Positions 57,090 through 64,000 of a DNA stretch of 64,000 nucleotides are shown piece by piece. This DNA is from JAFEBO01 sp044221315 (lineage in GTDB: Bacteria; Planctomycetota; Phycisphaerae; Phycisphaerales; UBA1924), in the NCBI GenBank assembly GCA_044221315.1, contig JBGAPK010000004.1:124001-188000 (forward strand). The letters run 5' to 3'. The notes below the pieces were generated by a model, which was not told the DNA's origin, searched no databases, and saw nothing but the letters and a program-made list of their open reading frames with translations. Made by a program: the position numbers and the translations under genes. Position 1 is the stretch's first letter, and the number at the start of each line of letters is the position of its first letter.

Positions 57090-58457
57090 ATGCCCCCGAC
57101 ACCCACCATCAAAGTCCGCCACGATTTGCCCAAGAACACCATCGCCCGTGCCGCGGCACCAACCTGCCTTCTCATCCGATCGGGCCGCGTCATCGACCCG
57201 GCTTCCAAGCTCGACAAAGTCTGCGACGTGGCCACCGAAGGCGGCGTGATCAAAGCGATCGGAAAGAAGCTTCCCACCCTCCCCGGCTGTCGCGTGATGA
57301 ACGCCGAGGGCCTCATCGTCTGTCCCGGCCTCATCGATCCCCATGTTCACCTCCGCGAGCCCGGCCACGAGCACAAGGAGACCATCGCGACAGGCACCGC
57401 CGCGGCAGTTGCGGGCGGGTTCACGACTGTCTGCTGCATGCCCAACACCAGTCCCGCGATCGATACTCCGGAGCTGGTTCGATTCATTTATGACCGGGCG
57501 ACGCTGACCGCATCTTGCCGCGTGTTTCCCGTCGCGGCGGGCACCAAGGGCCGACTGGGGCGCGAGATTGCGGAGATTCAACTGCTTCACCGCGCCGGTG
57601 CGGTTGCGTTCAGCGATGATGGAGACTGCATCGCTTCGGCGCAGGTCATGTCCCGCGTCTTTGCCGCCATCAGCCAGACCGGCTCAACATTCATGCAGCA
57701 CTGCCAGGAACCGACGCTCACGCAGGGAGCCTCGATGCACGCGGGGACCGTTTCCGCGCGCCTCGGTCTAGGGGGCTGGCCCCGCATGGCCGAAGAGATC
57801 ATCATCGAGCGTGATGTCCGCCTGCTCCGGCATCTGCGATCTCCCTGCCGCTACCACGCCCAGCACGTTTCAAGCGCGGGATCTGTCGAGATCATCCGTC
57901 AGGCGCGGCGAGACGAACTGCCGGTGACCGGTGAAGCAACCCCGCACCATCTGCTGCTCACGCACGATTTGTGCGAGAATTACAACACGCTGGCCAAGGT
58001 CAATCCGCCTCTGCGCGAAACGCTCGATGTCAACGCCCTCATTGAAGGCATCGCCGATGGCACGATCACCATCCTCGGCACCGATCATGCCCCCCACTCT
58101 GCCGAAGAGAAGTCGCTTCCCTTCGAAGACGCCCCGATGGGAATCACAGGCCTCGAAACCGCCCTGCCTCTCTACGCCGAGGCCCTCATCCGCTCCGGGG
58201 CTATTTCCTGGCCCCGACTCATTGCTCTTCTCACCCTCGAACCCGCCCTGCTTTGTGGACTTGACGCTCTGGGCCTTGGCACCCTCAGGCCCGACTGCCC
58301 GGCCGACATCACCATCATCGACCCAAACGATCGCTGGGCCATCGACCCGACCACCATGTCCGGCAAGAGCCGCAACACCCCTTTCGCCGGCCGGAAAGTC
58401 ACCGGTCGCGCCGTCGCCACAATCGTCGGCGGCGTTGTAGTCTTCGAATCCGCATAG
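57090..58457 (+). CDS. pyrC: dihydroorotase, multifunctional complex type
   Basis: A 455-aa metal-dependent amidohydrolase that closes dihydroorotate in pyrimidine synthesis. VCPGLIDPHVHLREPGHEHKE holds the HxH metal pair, TVCCMPNTSPAIDTPE is the flexible substrate loop region, HAQHVSSAGSVEII and TGEATPHHLLLTHDL give further His ligands, and LGTDHAPHSAEEK the catalytic Asp. It belongs to the type I (PyrC/CAD-like) form. No pyrB is adjacent, although in many bacteria the two are neighbours. ATG at 57090 is used; frames further upstream have no similarity. Confidence 0.93.
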   Translation: MPPTPTIKVRHDLPKNTIARAAAPTCLLIRSGRVIDPASKLDKVCDVATEGGVIKAIGKKLPTLPGCRVMNAEGLIVCPGLIDPHVHLREPGHEHKETIATGTAAAVAGGFTTVCCMPNTSPAIDTPELVRFIYDRATLTASCRVFPVAAGTKGRLGREIAEIQLLHRAGAVAFSDDGDCIASAQVMSRVFAAISQTGSTFMQHCQEPTLTQGASMHAGTVSARLGLGGWPRMAEEIIIERDVRLLRHLRSPCRYHAQHVSSAGSVEIIRQARRDELPVTGEATPHHLLLTHDLCENYNTLAKVNPPLRETLDVNALIEGIADGTITILGTDHAPHSAEEKSLPFEDAPMGITGLETALPLYAEALIRSGAISWPRLIALLTLEPALLCGLDALGLGTLRPDCPADITIIDPNDRWAIDPTTMSGKSRNTPFAGRKVTGRAVATIVGGVVVFESA

Positions 58458-58525
58458 AGCCTCTGGCGTCAGTCAGAGGTCGCACGTCATCCATTCGCGC
58501 CTCGCTTTCCAAATCGCACTCACCC

Positions 58526-60790
58526 GTGCACTCCACGCCTAGTCAACAAACCGCCACCCCCGATCGCCTCCGCGAAGTCCTCGTTAAGTACTGGGGCTTC
58601 GACGCCGTCCGCCCGCTTCAGAAGGAGGCGATCGCCGCGACCCTCGCCCACCGTGATTCCCTCGTCGTCATGCCCACCGGCGGCGGCAAATCTCTTTGCT
58701 ATCAGCTTCCCCCGCTCCTCACCAACGAGACCACGCTCGTCATCAGCCCGCTCATCGCCCTCATGAAAGATCAGGTCGATGCCCTCCGCCTCATCGGTGT
58801 CCCCGCCGCAGCGCTCAACAGCAGTCAGTCCGAGGATGAAGCGCTGCAAACCTGGAATGACCTGCGCGCCGGAAACCTCCGCCTCGTCTTCATCGCGCCC
58901 GAACGCCTTTTCGTCGGCAACCTGATCGATCGCCTCCCCGATCTTGGAATCACGCACATCGCCGTCGACGAAGCCCACTGCATCAGCCAGTGGGGCCACG
59001 ATTTTCGGCCGGAATACCGCCGGCTCTCCGAACTCCGCTCGCGTCTGCCCAAGGTCAGCCTCCAGGCGTTGACCGCAACTGCAACGCCGCGGGCCCGCGA
59101 AGACATCGTGCAGCAACTCGCACTCAAAGAACCCGCCAACATTGTCGGCGTCTTTGACCGCCCCAATCTCACCTATCGCGTCCATCAACGCACGGATCTC
59201 GTCGGTCAGACCATCGAAGCGGTCGAACGCCACAAGGACGGCGCGACAATCGTCTACTGCATCAGCCGAAAAGACACAGAAGGCCTTGCCGAGGATCTCA
59301 AACGCCACAAGATCAAAGCCGCGGCATACCACGCCGGGCTCGCATCCAGCATCCGCCAGCGCGTGCAGGAACACTTCAAGCAGGAGCGGCTCGATGTCGT
59401 CGTCGCCACCGTCGCCTTCGGCATGGGCATCGACCGATCCAACGTCCGCTGTGTGATCCACGCCGCGCTCCCCAAGAGTGTCGAGGCGTATCAGCAGGAG
59501 ACCGGTCGCGCCGGGCGCGACGGCCTCCCGGCCGAGTGCCTGCTGCTTTATTCCGCCGCCGACGCAATGAAGTGGTCGCGCATTGTCGCTCTTTCTGCGC
59601 AGGAACACGAGACCGATCCCGCGCAGGTCGCACACCAACTCCATCTGCTGGAGGAACTCCGCCGACTCGTCACCGGCTCGCGCTGCCGGCATCGTGCTCT
59701 TTCCGAGTATTTCGGGCAGGAATACACGCCTCGCGCCGAAGGCGGCTGCGGCGCCTGCGACGTCTGCCTGCACGAGGCCGGGGCTGTGCCCGATTCCACC
59801 GTCATCGCGCAGAAAATCCTCTCCTGCGTCTTCCGCGCGGCGGGAGGCGATTCCGATCGTCCGGTGAACTACGGCGCCAAGCACATTGTCACAATTCTCC
59901 GGGGGCGGGCCACCGCCGAAGTTACGCGGCGCGGGCACCATCAGCTCTCCACCTTCGGCCTTCTCGCAAATGTCCCTGCCGACACGCTCAGCAATTACAT
60001 CGATCAACTTGTCGATGCGGGCTTGCTCGGCCGCGAACAAGGTCAATACCCCACTCTCTATCTGACCACGCAGTCGCGCCAGGTCCTCAAGGGGCAACTC
60101 CAGGCCGAACTTCGGGCGACCCATACGAGCGAATCGTTCGGTGAAGCTGCGGCCGCGGGCGGCGAAACCACGACCGCCCCGTTCGACACCGGCGTCTTCG
60201 AGCGACTCCGCGAACTCCGGCGCGAGATCGCCACCGAGCGTGCCGTGCCCGCGTACATCATTTTTGGCGACGCCGCGCTTCAGGACATGGCGCGCGTGCG
60301 TCCCACCACCATGGACTCCTTCTCCCTCGTCCGCGGCGTCGGCGAGCGAAAGGCCGCCGAGTTCGGAGCGCAGTTCACCGCCATCATCGCGGAATACTGC
60401 CGCATCCACAACGTCAGCACCGACCAGACCCCGACGGATCGCCCGCGGCGGGTCCGCACGGGTCCGCGGTTGAACGGAAAATCTCCGGCCAAGCAGCGCA
60501 GTTTCGCGATGTTCGATGCGGGTCGTCCAATTGCAGAAGTCGCCCGCGAAGTCGGCCTTACCACCGGCACCATCGCCGAGCACCTCGCCCACTACATCGA
60601 AGAGCGCCGCCCCAAGGACATCTCCGCCTGGGTCGATCCTGTCACCTATGAGCTCATTTCGTCCACCGCCTCCAAACTCAACGCCGACAAGTTGAAGCCC
60701 GTCTTCGAACACCTTGGCGGCAAAGTTCCTTACGAGACCATCCGCGTCACCCTCACCCACAAGCTCGGCGCCCGGCCGCTCGGCTGGTGA
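58526..60790 (+). CDS. recQ: ATP-dependent DNA helicase RecQ
   Basis: A 754-aa 3'-5' DNA helicase for recombination and repair. Walker A is PTGGGKSLCYQLP, the DEAH box lies in VDEAHCISQWGHDFRPEY, and GVFDRPNLTYRV, GMGIDRSNVRCVIHA and YQQETGRAGRDGLPAEC are the other superfamily 2 motifs. The zinc-binding RQC region follows (CRHRALSEYFG, CGACDVCL), then an HRDC domain, then a C-terminal helix-turn-helix part (GRPIAEVAREVGLTTGTIAEHL). It starts with GTG at 58526. Length and order are normal for long bacterial RecQ. Confidence 0.95.
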   Translation: MHSTPSQQTATPDRLREVLVKYWGFDAVRPLQKEAIAATLAHRDSLVVMPTGGGKSLCYQLPPLLTNETTLVISPLIALMKDQVDALRLIGVPAAALNSSQSEDEALQTWNDLRAGNLRLVFIAPERLFVGNLIDRLPDLGITHIAVDEAHCISQWGHDFRPEYRRLSELRSRLPKVSLQALTATATPRAREDIVQQLALKEPANIVGVFDRPNLTYRVHQRTDLVGQTIEAVERHKDGATIVYCISRKDTEGLAEDLKRHKIKAAAYHAGLASSIRQRVQEHFKQERLDVVVATVAFGMGIDRSNVRCVIHAALPKSVEAYQQETGRAGRDGLPAECLLLYSAADAMKWSRIVALSAQEHETDPAQVAHQLHLLEELRRLVTGSRCRHRALSEYFGQEYTPRAEGGCGACDVCLHEAGAVPDSTVIAQKILSCVFRAAGGDSDRPVNYGAKHIVTILRGRATAEVTRRGHHQLSTFGLLANVPADTLSNYIDQLVDAGLLGREQGQYPTLYLTTQSRQVLKGQLQAELRATHTSESFGEAAAAGGETTTAPFDTGVFERLRELRREIATERAVPAYIIFGDAALQDMARVRPTTMDSFSLVRGVGERKAAEFGAQFTAIIAEYCRIHNVSTDQTPTDRPRRVRTGPRLNGKSPAKQRSFAMFDAGRPIAEVAREVGLTTGTIAEHLAHYIEERRPKDISAWVDPVTYELISSTASKLNADKLKPVFEHLGGKVPYETIRVTLTHKLGARPLGW

Positions 60791-61094
60791 TTGGCGACAA
60801 CGAGCGGTCGCGATCCGATCGATCGGTCTCCCAAAGGACTTTCCCGCGCATTCTGTTCACTGAACCGAACAATCCCTCGCGTGCGTCGTGTCGCCCGGCG
60901 ATCTGGGAAGCTGGTTTGCATGTCGCTCGCGAGCAGGACCATCAGGCAGCCTCATCTTGGCTGCCGCAGAACTGAATAAATCGTGCGACGCGATGGAAGT
61001 CGATCTCGCTCTTCGCTAGAGTGATTCGCCCGGCCGCCGCGGTCCCGCAGACCCCACACAACGCGGCGACAGGACTTAAGAAAAGGAGGAGTTC
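60791..61094 (+). other. 304-bp gap between recQ and the third PEP-CTERM-like gene
   Basis: No gene is seen. A hairpin GGCAGCC-TCATCTT-GGCTGCC (60945-60965) could end recQ transcripts but lacks a T-run. Close to the end, AAAAGGAGGAGTTC is a very strong ribosome binding site for the gene at 61095. The rest gives no recognisable signal. Confidence 0.4.
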
Positions 61095-61778
61095 ATGATT
61101 TGCACGCAACCTCTGGTTTCGCTGCTCGGTGTTTGTGTTGCGCTGACGCCGCTGGTCCGAGCGGACGATCTCAGCCCGCCGTGGTATCGCGGGCACACCC
61201 TGAGCACCCGATCGGTCTGGGAGTTCACGCAACCTCCCACGAGTTTCTTCGACATCTATGCGGACTCGTTCTCCTCGGTCGCGGGCCCGCCGCAGTATCC
61301 TCTTTGGTCCGGCTTCCCCGCCAAGGCGGAAGTGGACGATGCGGCCAACTGGTCGTGGACGCAGGGTGACGGTGACGGCGGCCTGACGCTCGCGCCGGGC
61401 GTTTCTTCCGCATCCATCGGATTCAAGATCCCCAACTTTGTTGACGACTTGGACACCAAGCTCCTGCGCGTCCAGATCACATGGCACGTGGCGCTTCCGC
61501 CAATCGTCACGGGCGTGACCGGATACAACTGGCTCGGCTTCGGAAACTACATCCCGTTCCCGGGTACACAGACCGGCTCGGTGATCGTGTCCACGTCCCA
61601 CTTCTACGAGGACTGGATCATCCACCCGAACCCAAACTGGGATCTCGTCTCGATCAGCATGGGCGCCGGAACCATCCTCGACGAGGTGGTGATCGATACG
61701 GTCTCGATCCCGTCCGGCGGAACAGCACCGCTGCTCCTTTCCGGTTGTCTGTTGCTCGCTCGCCGCGCTCGACGCTGA
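61095..61778 (+). CDS. secreted protein with a PEP-CTERM-like tail
   Basis: A 227-aa protein with a signal peptide (LVSLLGVCVALTPLVRA) and an aromatic, Asp/Gly/Pro-rich beta-type body. The tail SIPSGGTAPLLLSGC followed by LLLARRARR has the layout of a PEP-CTERM signal (short motif, hydrophobic helix, Arg cluster), but the PEP box is not standard. It resembles the other two PEP-CTERM proteins in size and composition. It is probably exported and anchored; its role is unknown. Confidence 0.7.
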   Translation: MICTQPLVSLLGVCVALTPLVRADDLSPPWYRGHTLSTRSVWEFTQPPTSFFDIYADSFSSVAGPPQYPLWSGFPAKAEVDDAANWSWTQGDGDGGLTLAPGVSSASIGFKIPNFVDDLDTKLLRVQITWHVALPPIVTGVTGYNWLGFGNYIPFPGTQTGSVIVSTSHFYEDWIIHPNPNWDLVSISMGAGTILDEVVIDTVSIPSGGTAPLLLSGCLLLARRARR

Positions 61779-61959
61779 TACCGCTTCCGGGCGAGCCAGT
61801 TTCTGGTCCAGCGCCGCACCCACGATGCGCGGCGCTATGCAACCGCACCTGCACGGCTTCTCAGGCTGACCGCAGGCCAATGCGGCCCGGACGCGTCTTG
61901 CGCGGGTCGGCCCGCCGGAAACTGCTCGGCCGGATGCGCCCGACCCGATACTGCGCACT

Positions 61960-62514
61960 ATGGAGTCAGGACCGAACGGCAAGCTTCTCCAACTCGTTCC
62001 CGCAGGTTCGGCCGCCCGCGTCGCCGAGCGCTGTTTCCGGCGCGAGCGCGTCCGCATCCGGCGCCGCCTGCCCGCCGCCATTATCCAGCACATCGGCGCC
62101 ACCGCGATCCGCGGCATGCCCACCAAGGGCGACCTCGACATCGTCGTCCGCGTTGATCCGTCGGGCTTCGCCGATGCCGAGCAAGCACTTGCCCGGCTCT
62201 ACTTTCGAAACTATGGAAGCACCCGTTCTCCCGCCTTCGCCTCCTTCAAAGACGATCGCTCGTCCCCGCCACTGGGCGTCCAACTCGTAGCCATCGGCAG
62301 CGAACACGACGATTTTGACCTGCTCCGCGATCAGTTCCGCGTCAGCGCCTCCAGCCGTCGCGCCATCGCCCGCCTCAAGAAACGATTCCACAACCGCTCG
62401 ATGCGACGCTATCGCGACGCCAAATCAGCGCTGATCGCGACCCTTGCCGCAAAAGAGCCCCTCGCAAGCCTTCTGGCGGCACGGCGCAGCGGGGCAAACA
62501 ACCCCAAACACTAG
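61960..62514 (+). CDS. GrpB family nucleotidyltransferase-like protein
   Basis: A 184-aa protein of the GrpB/UPF0157 group, a nucleotidyltransferase-fold family. IIQHIGATAIRGMPTKGDLDIVVRV is the family hallmark, with the acidic pair DLD that would bind metal. The C-terminal part is helical and basic (FHNRSMRRYRDAKSAL). The usual motif reads HIGSTAVPGLxAKPxxD; the last conserved K-P is altered to K-G here. The reaction is not known for most members. No good ribosome site is seen at the ATG. Confidence 0.8.
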   Translation: MESGPNGKLLQLVPAGSAARVAERCFRRERVRIRRRLPAAIIQHIGATAIRGMPTKGDLDIVVRVDPSGFADAEQALARLYFRNYGSTRSPAFASFKDDRSSPPLGVQLVAIGSEHDDFDLLRDQFRVSASSRRAIARLKKRFHNRSMRRYRDAKSALIATLAAKEPLASLLAARRSGANNPKH

Positions 62515-62598
62515 AAAGCCAACAGACAACTTTCCTAGAATCGCCGGCACACTCACGGGCCCCGCGAAAAGGCCCGCAAGTTCACGTGCGGTTCTCCC

Positions 62599-62616
62599 GG
62601 GCCGCCCAAACGGCCC
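62599..62616 (+). promoter_or_regulatory. hairpin in the gap leader
   Basis: GGGCCG, loop CCCAAA, CGGCCC: a 6-bp stem 21 bp before the gap start, overlapping the region where the ribosome site (GGAAGGGAAG) begins. It could influence translation, but nothing more can be said. Confidence 0.35.
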
Positions 62617-62637
62617 GATTTGGAAGGGAAGTACGCC

Positions 62638-63672
62638 ATGGCTATCCGCGTCGGAATCAACGGCTTCGGTCGCATCGGTCGCCTCGTTTACCGTATGGGA
62701 TTCGAGCAGGGAATCGAGTTCGTCGCCGTCAACGATCTCGTCCCCGCCGACAATCTCGCGTACCTGCTCAAGTACGACACCATGCACCGCCAGTTCATGG
62801 TCAAGGGCGCCCCGGTCACGACCAGCGCCACTGAGAATTCGTTCACCGTCAACGGCTTCACCACCAAGACCTCGGCCGAGAAGGACCCCGGCAAGCTCCC
62901 GTGGAAGGATCTGGGCGTCCACTACGTGCTCGAGTCCACCGGCCTCTTCACCGACTTCGAGAAGGCCAGCGCCCACATCAACGCCGGCGCCAAGCGCGTC
63001 GTAATCAGCGCCCCGACCAAGAGCGAACCGGACAAGGTGCCCACGATCGTCCTGGGCGTCAATCACGAGACCCTCGACCTCAAGCACACCATCATCAGCA
63101 ACGCGAGTTGCACCACCAACTGCCTCGCCCCCGTCGCCAAGGTCATCGTCGATAACTTCGGCCTTGATGAGGGTCTCATGACCACCATTCATGCCGCCAC
63201 TGCAACACAGCCGACGCAGGACGGCCCGTCCAAGAAGGACTGGCGCGGCGGGCGCAACGCCTACCAGAACATCATCCCGGCCAGCACCGGCGCCGCCAAG
63301 GCCGTCGCTCTCGCCATCCCCGCGATCAAGGGCAAGCTCACCGGCATGTCCTTCCGCGTCCCCACGGCCGATGTTTCGGTGGTGGATCTCACCTTCAAGA
63401 CCGGCAAGGACACCAGCCTCGCCGAGATCAATAAGGCGATGAAGACGGCCTCCGAGGGTTCGATGAAGGGCATTCTCGGCTACACCGACGAGGAAGTCGT
63501 CAGCAGCGACTTCATCAGCGATCGCCGCTCGTCCATCTACGACGCCAAGGCCGGCATCGAACTCAACAAGCGGTTCTTCAAGATCGTCAGCTGGTACGAC
63601 AACGAAGCCGGTTACGCCGCCCGCTGCGTCGATCTCATCAAGTACCTCGCCAACAAGGACGGCATCAAGTAA
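62638..63672 (+). CDS. gap: glyceraldehyde-3-phosphate dehydrogenase
   Basis: A 344-aa glycolytic enzyme. The NAD-binding start is RVGINGFGRIGRLVYR, the active-site Cys158 is in ISNASCTTNCLAP, TIHAATATQPTQDGPSKKDW is the phosphate loop region, and SWYDNEAGYAARCVDLI is the typical end. All catalytic residues are present. It is followed by a strong terminator, so it is transcribed alone or as the end of its unit. Confidence 0.97.
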   Translation: MAIRVGINGFGRIGRLVYRMGFEQGIEFVAVNDLVPADNLAYLLKYDTMHRQFMVKGAPVTTSATENSFTVNGFTTKTSAEKDPGKLPWKDLGVHYVLESTGLFTDFEKASAHINAGAKRVVISAPTKSEPDKVPTIVLGVNHETLDLKHTIISNASCTTNCLAPVAKVIVDNFGLDEGLMTTIHAATATQPTQDGPSKKDWRGGRNAYQNIIPASTGAAKAVALAIPAIKGKLTGMSFRVPTADVSVVDLTFKTGKDTSLAEINKAMKTASEGSMKGILGYTDEEVVSSDFISDRRSSIYDAKAGIELNKRFFKIVSWYDNEAGYAARCVDLIKYLANKDGIK

Positions 63673-63695
63673 TCAAGCCCGCTCATTGCACGCAC

Positions 63696-63725
63696 AAAAG
63701 GCCCCGCTATTTGCGGGGCTTTTTT
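63696..63725 (+). terminator. rho-independent terminator of gap
   Basis: GCCCCGC and GCGGGGC form a perfect 7-bp stem with loop TATTT, flanked by AAAAG and TTTTTT. It is 24 bp after the gap stop. Confidence 0.9.
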
Positions 63726-63873
63726 CTGAAGTCCCCTCGCGGCGGCAAGGGGCCGAGCGTGGACGCGGGCCAGTCGTCCGGCTGGGCATGTAACCACGGA
63801 AAGACCCGCACAATCCGCAAGCCCGGCTTTTTCGCGCTCGCTTCCCGGACGATGAAGGTCCGGGAGTGTGTCC

Positions 63874-64000
63874 ATGAGCAGAGTTATCGTGTGTGTGCTG
63901 TCGGCGGGCCTTTGCATGCTGGGAGGCTGTGCCGCCCTCCTTCCGATCGCCGGTGCCCTTGCCCTGAAAGAAGCCGCCGACCGCTACGACGCATTGGATG
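63874..64000 (+). CDS. lipoprotein, N-terminal part (runs past the window)
   Basis: The first 42 residues of a protein cut by the window end. MSRVIVCVLSAGLCMLGGC is a lipoprotein signal with the lipobox LGGC, followed by AALLPIAGALALKEAADRY. The mature part is lost, so no function can be given. Confidence 0.6.
   Translation, partial: MSRVIVCVLSAGLCMLGGCAALLPIAGALALKEAADRYDALD

Noticed and set aside
60942..62141. A 399-codon open frame on the minus strand
   Set aside because: It overlaps the PEP-CTERM-like gene and GrpB in antisense, both of which have signal peptide or motif support.
1..64000. CRISPR array, prophage or integron
   Set aside because: No regularly spaced repeats of the right size, no phage structural genes, and no integrase or transposase gene were seen in the window.

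Overview
The window looks like a piece of a high-GC planctomycete chromosome, most likely from the Phycisphaerae side. This is inferred from gene content because there is no 16S gene here. The signs are secreted proteins ending in a PAPGS-type PEP-CTERM tail with a terminal RRRR, a tricorn-type protease, very large S41 proteases, csrA, a TPR/O-antigen-ligase fusion, and many short palindromic repeats between genes. Most of the window is ordinary chromosomal housekeeping. No prophage, CRISPR array, complete IS element or rRNA operon was seen.

Layout. 1-7.2 kb: the end of ispH, a GT2 glycosyltransferase, rlmN, a YwaF-like membrane protein, a WecA-type glycan initiator and an O-antigen-ligase/TPR protein, the last two overlapping by 4 bp. 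7.2-14.7 kb: fusA, a tandem universal stress protein, a degenerate kinase-like protein, a tiny Lys/His-rich secreted protein, hppD coupled to a phytanoyl-CoA dioxygenase-like gene, then the remnant of an aldo/keto reductase. 14.7-24.3 kb, mostly minus strand: MTA/SAH nucleosidase with a cupin, CHAD, DinB, a lipoprotein amidase, pdhA without pdhB, apaG on the plus strand, a Ctp-type S41 protease, a PEP-CTERM protein and tRNA-Val(CAC). 24.3-33.6 kb: argH, a tricorn-like protease, a SnoaL-like protein, AMP nucleosidase, a cysteine-rich membrane protein, a TetA-like MFS pump and a double zinc-ribbon protein.

33.8-41.5 kb holds the most unusual gene set. Both subunits of DNA topoisomerase VI (top6A, top6B) are encoded on the minus strand in what looks like one operon with an M48 protease. 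The two subunit genes are separated by a UbiA-like gene and a dienelactone hydrolase gene. The aquaporin gene at the head of this run carries an in-frame TAA that removes its last membrane helix. 41.5-56.4 kb: a POT peptide transporter with a large insertion, a second PEP-CTERM protein, an FAD monooxygenase, ndk, csrA, a NifU-like protein, a large lipoprotein, hrpA, DoxX, an M29 aminopeptidase and a methyltransferase.

56.5-57.0 kb holds the most promising small mobile-element candidate. An 83-aa GIY-YIG nuclease frame sits directly downstream of tRNA-Pro(GGG) and ends inside a second, broken copy of the tRNA 3' half. A 67-bp direct repeat therefore brackets the frame. 57-64 kb: dihydroorotase, recQ, a third PEP-CTERM-like protein, GrpB, gap and the start of a lipoprotein.

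A second theme is palindromic repeats. One of them lies inside the rlmN reading frame and is translated in frame, as part of an extra segment of about 40 residues. Related elements lie upstream of the SnoaL/tricorn region and upstream of the DoxX gene.
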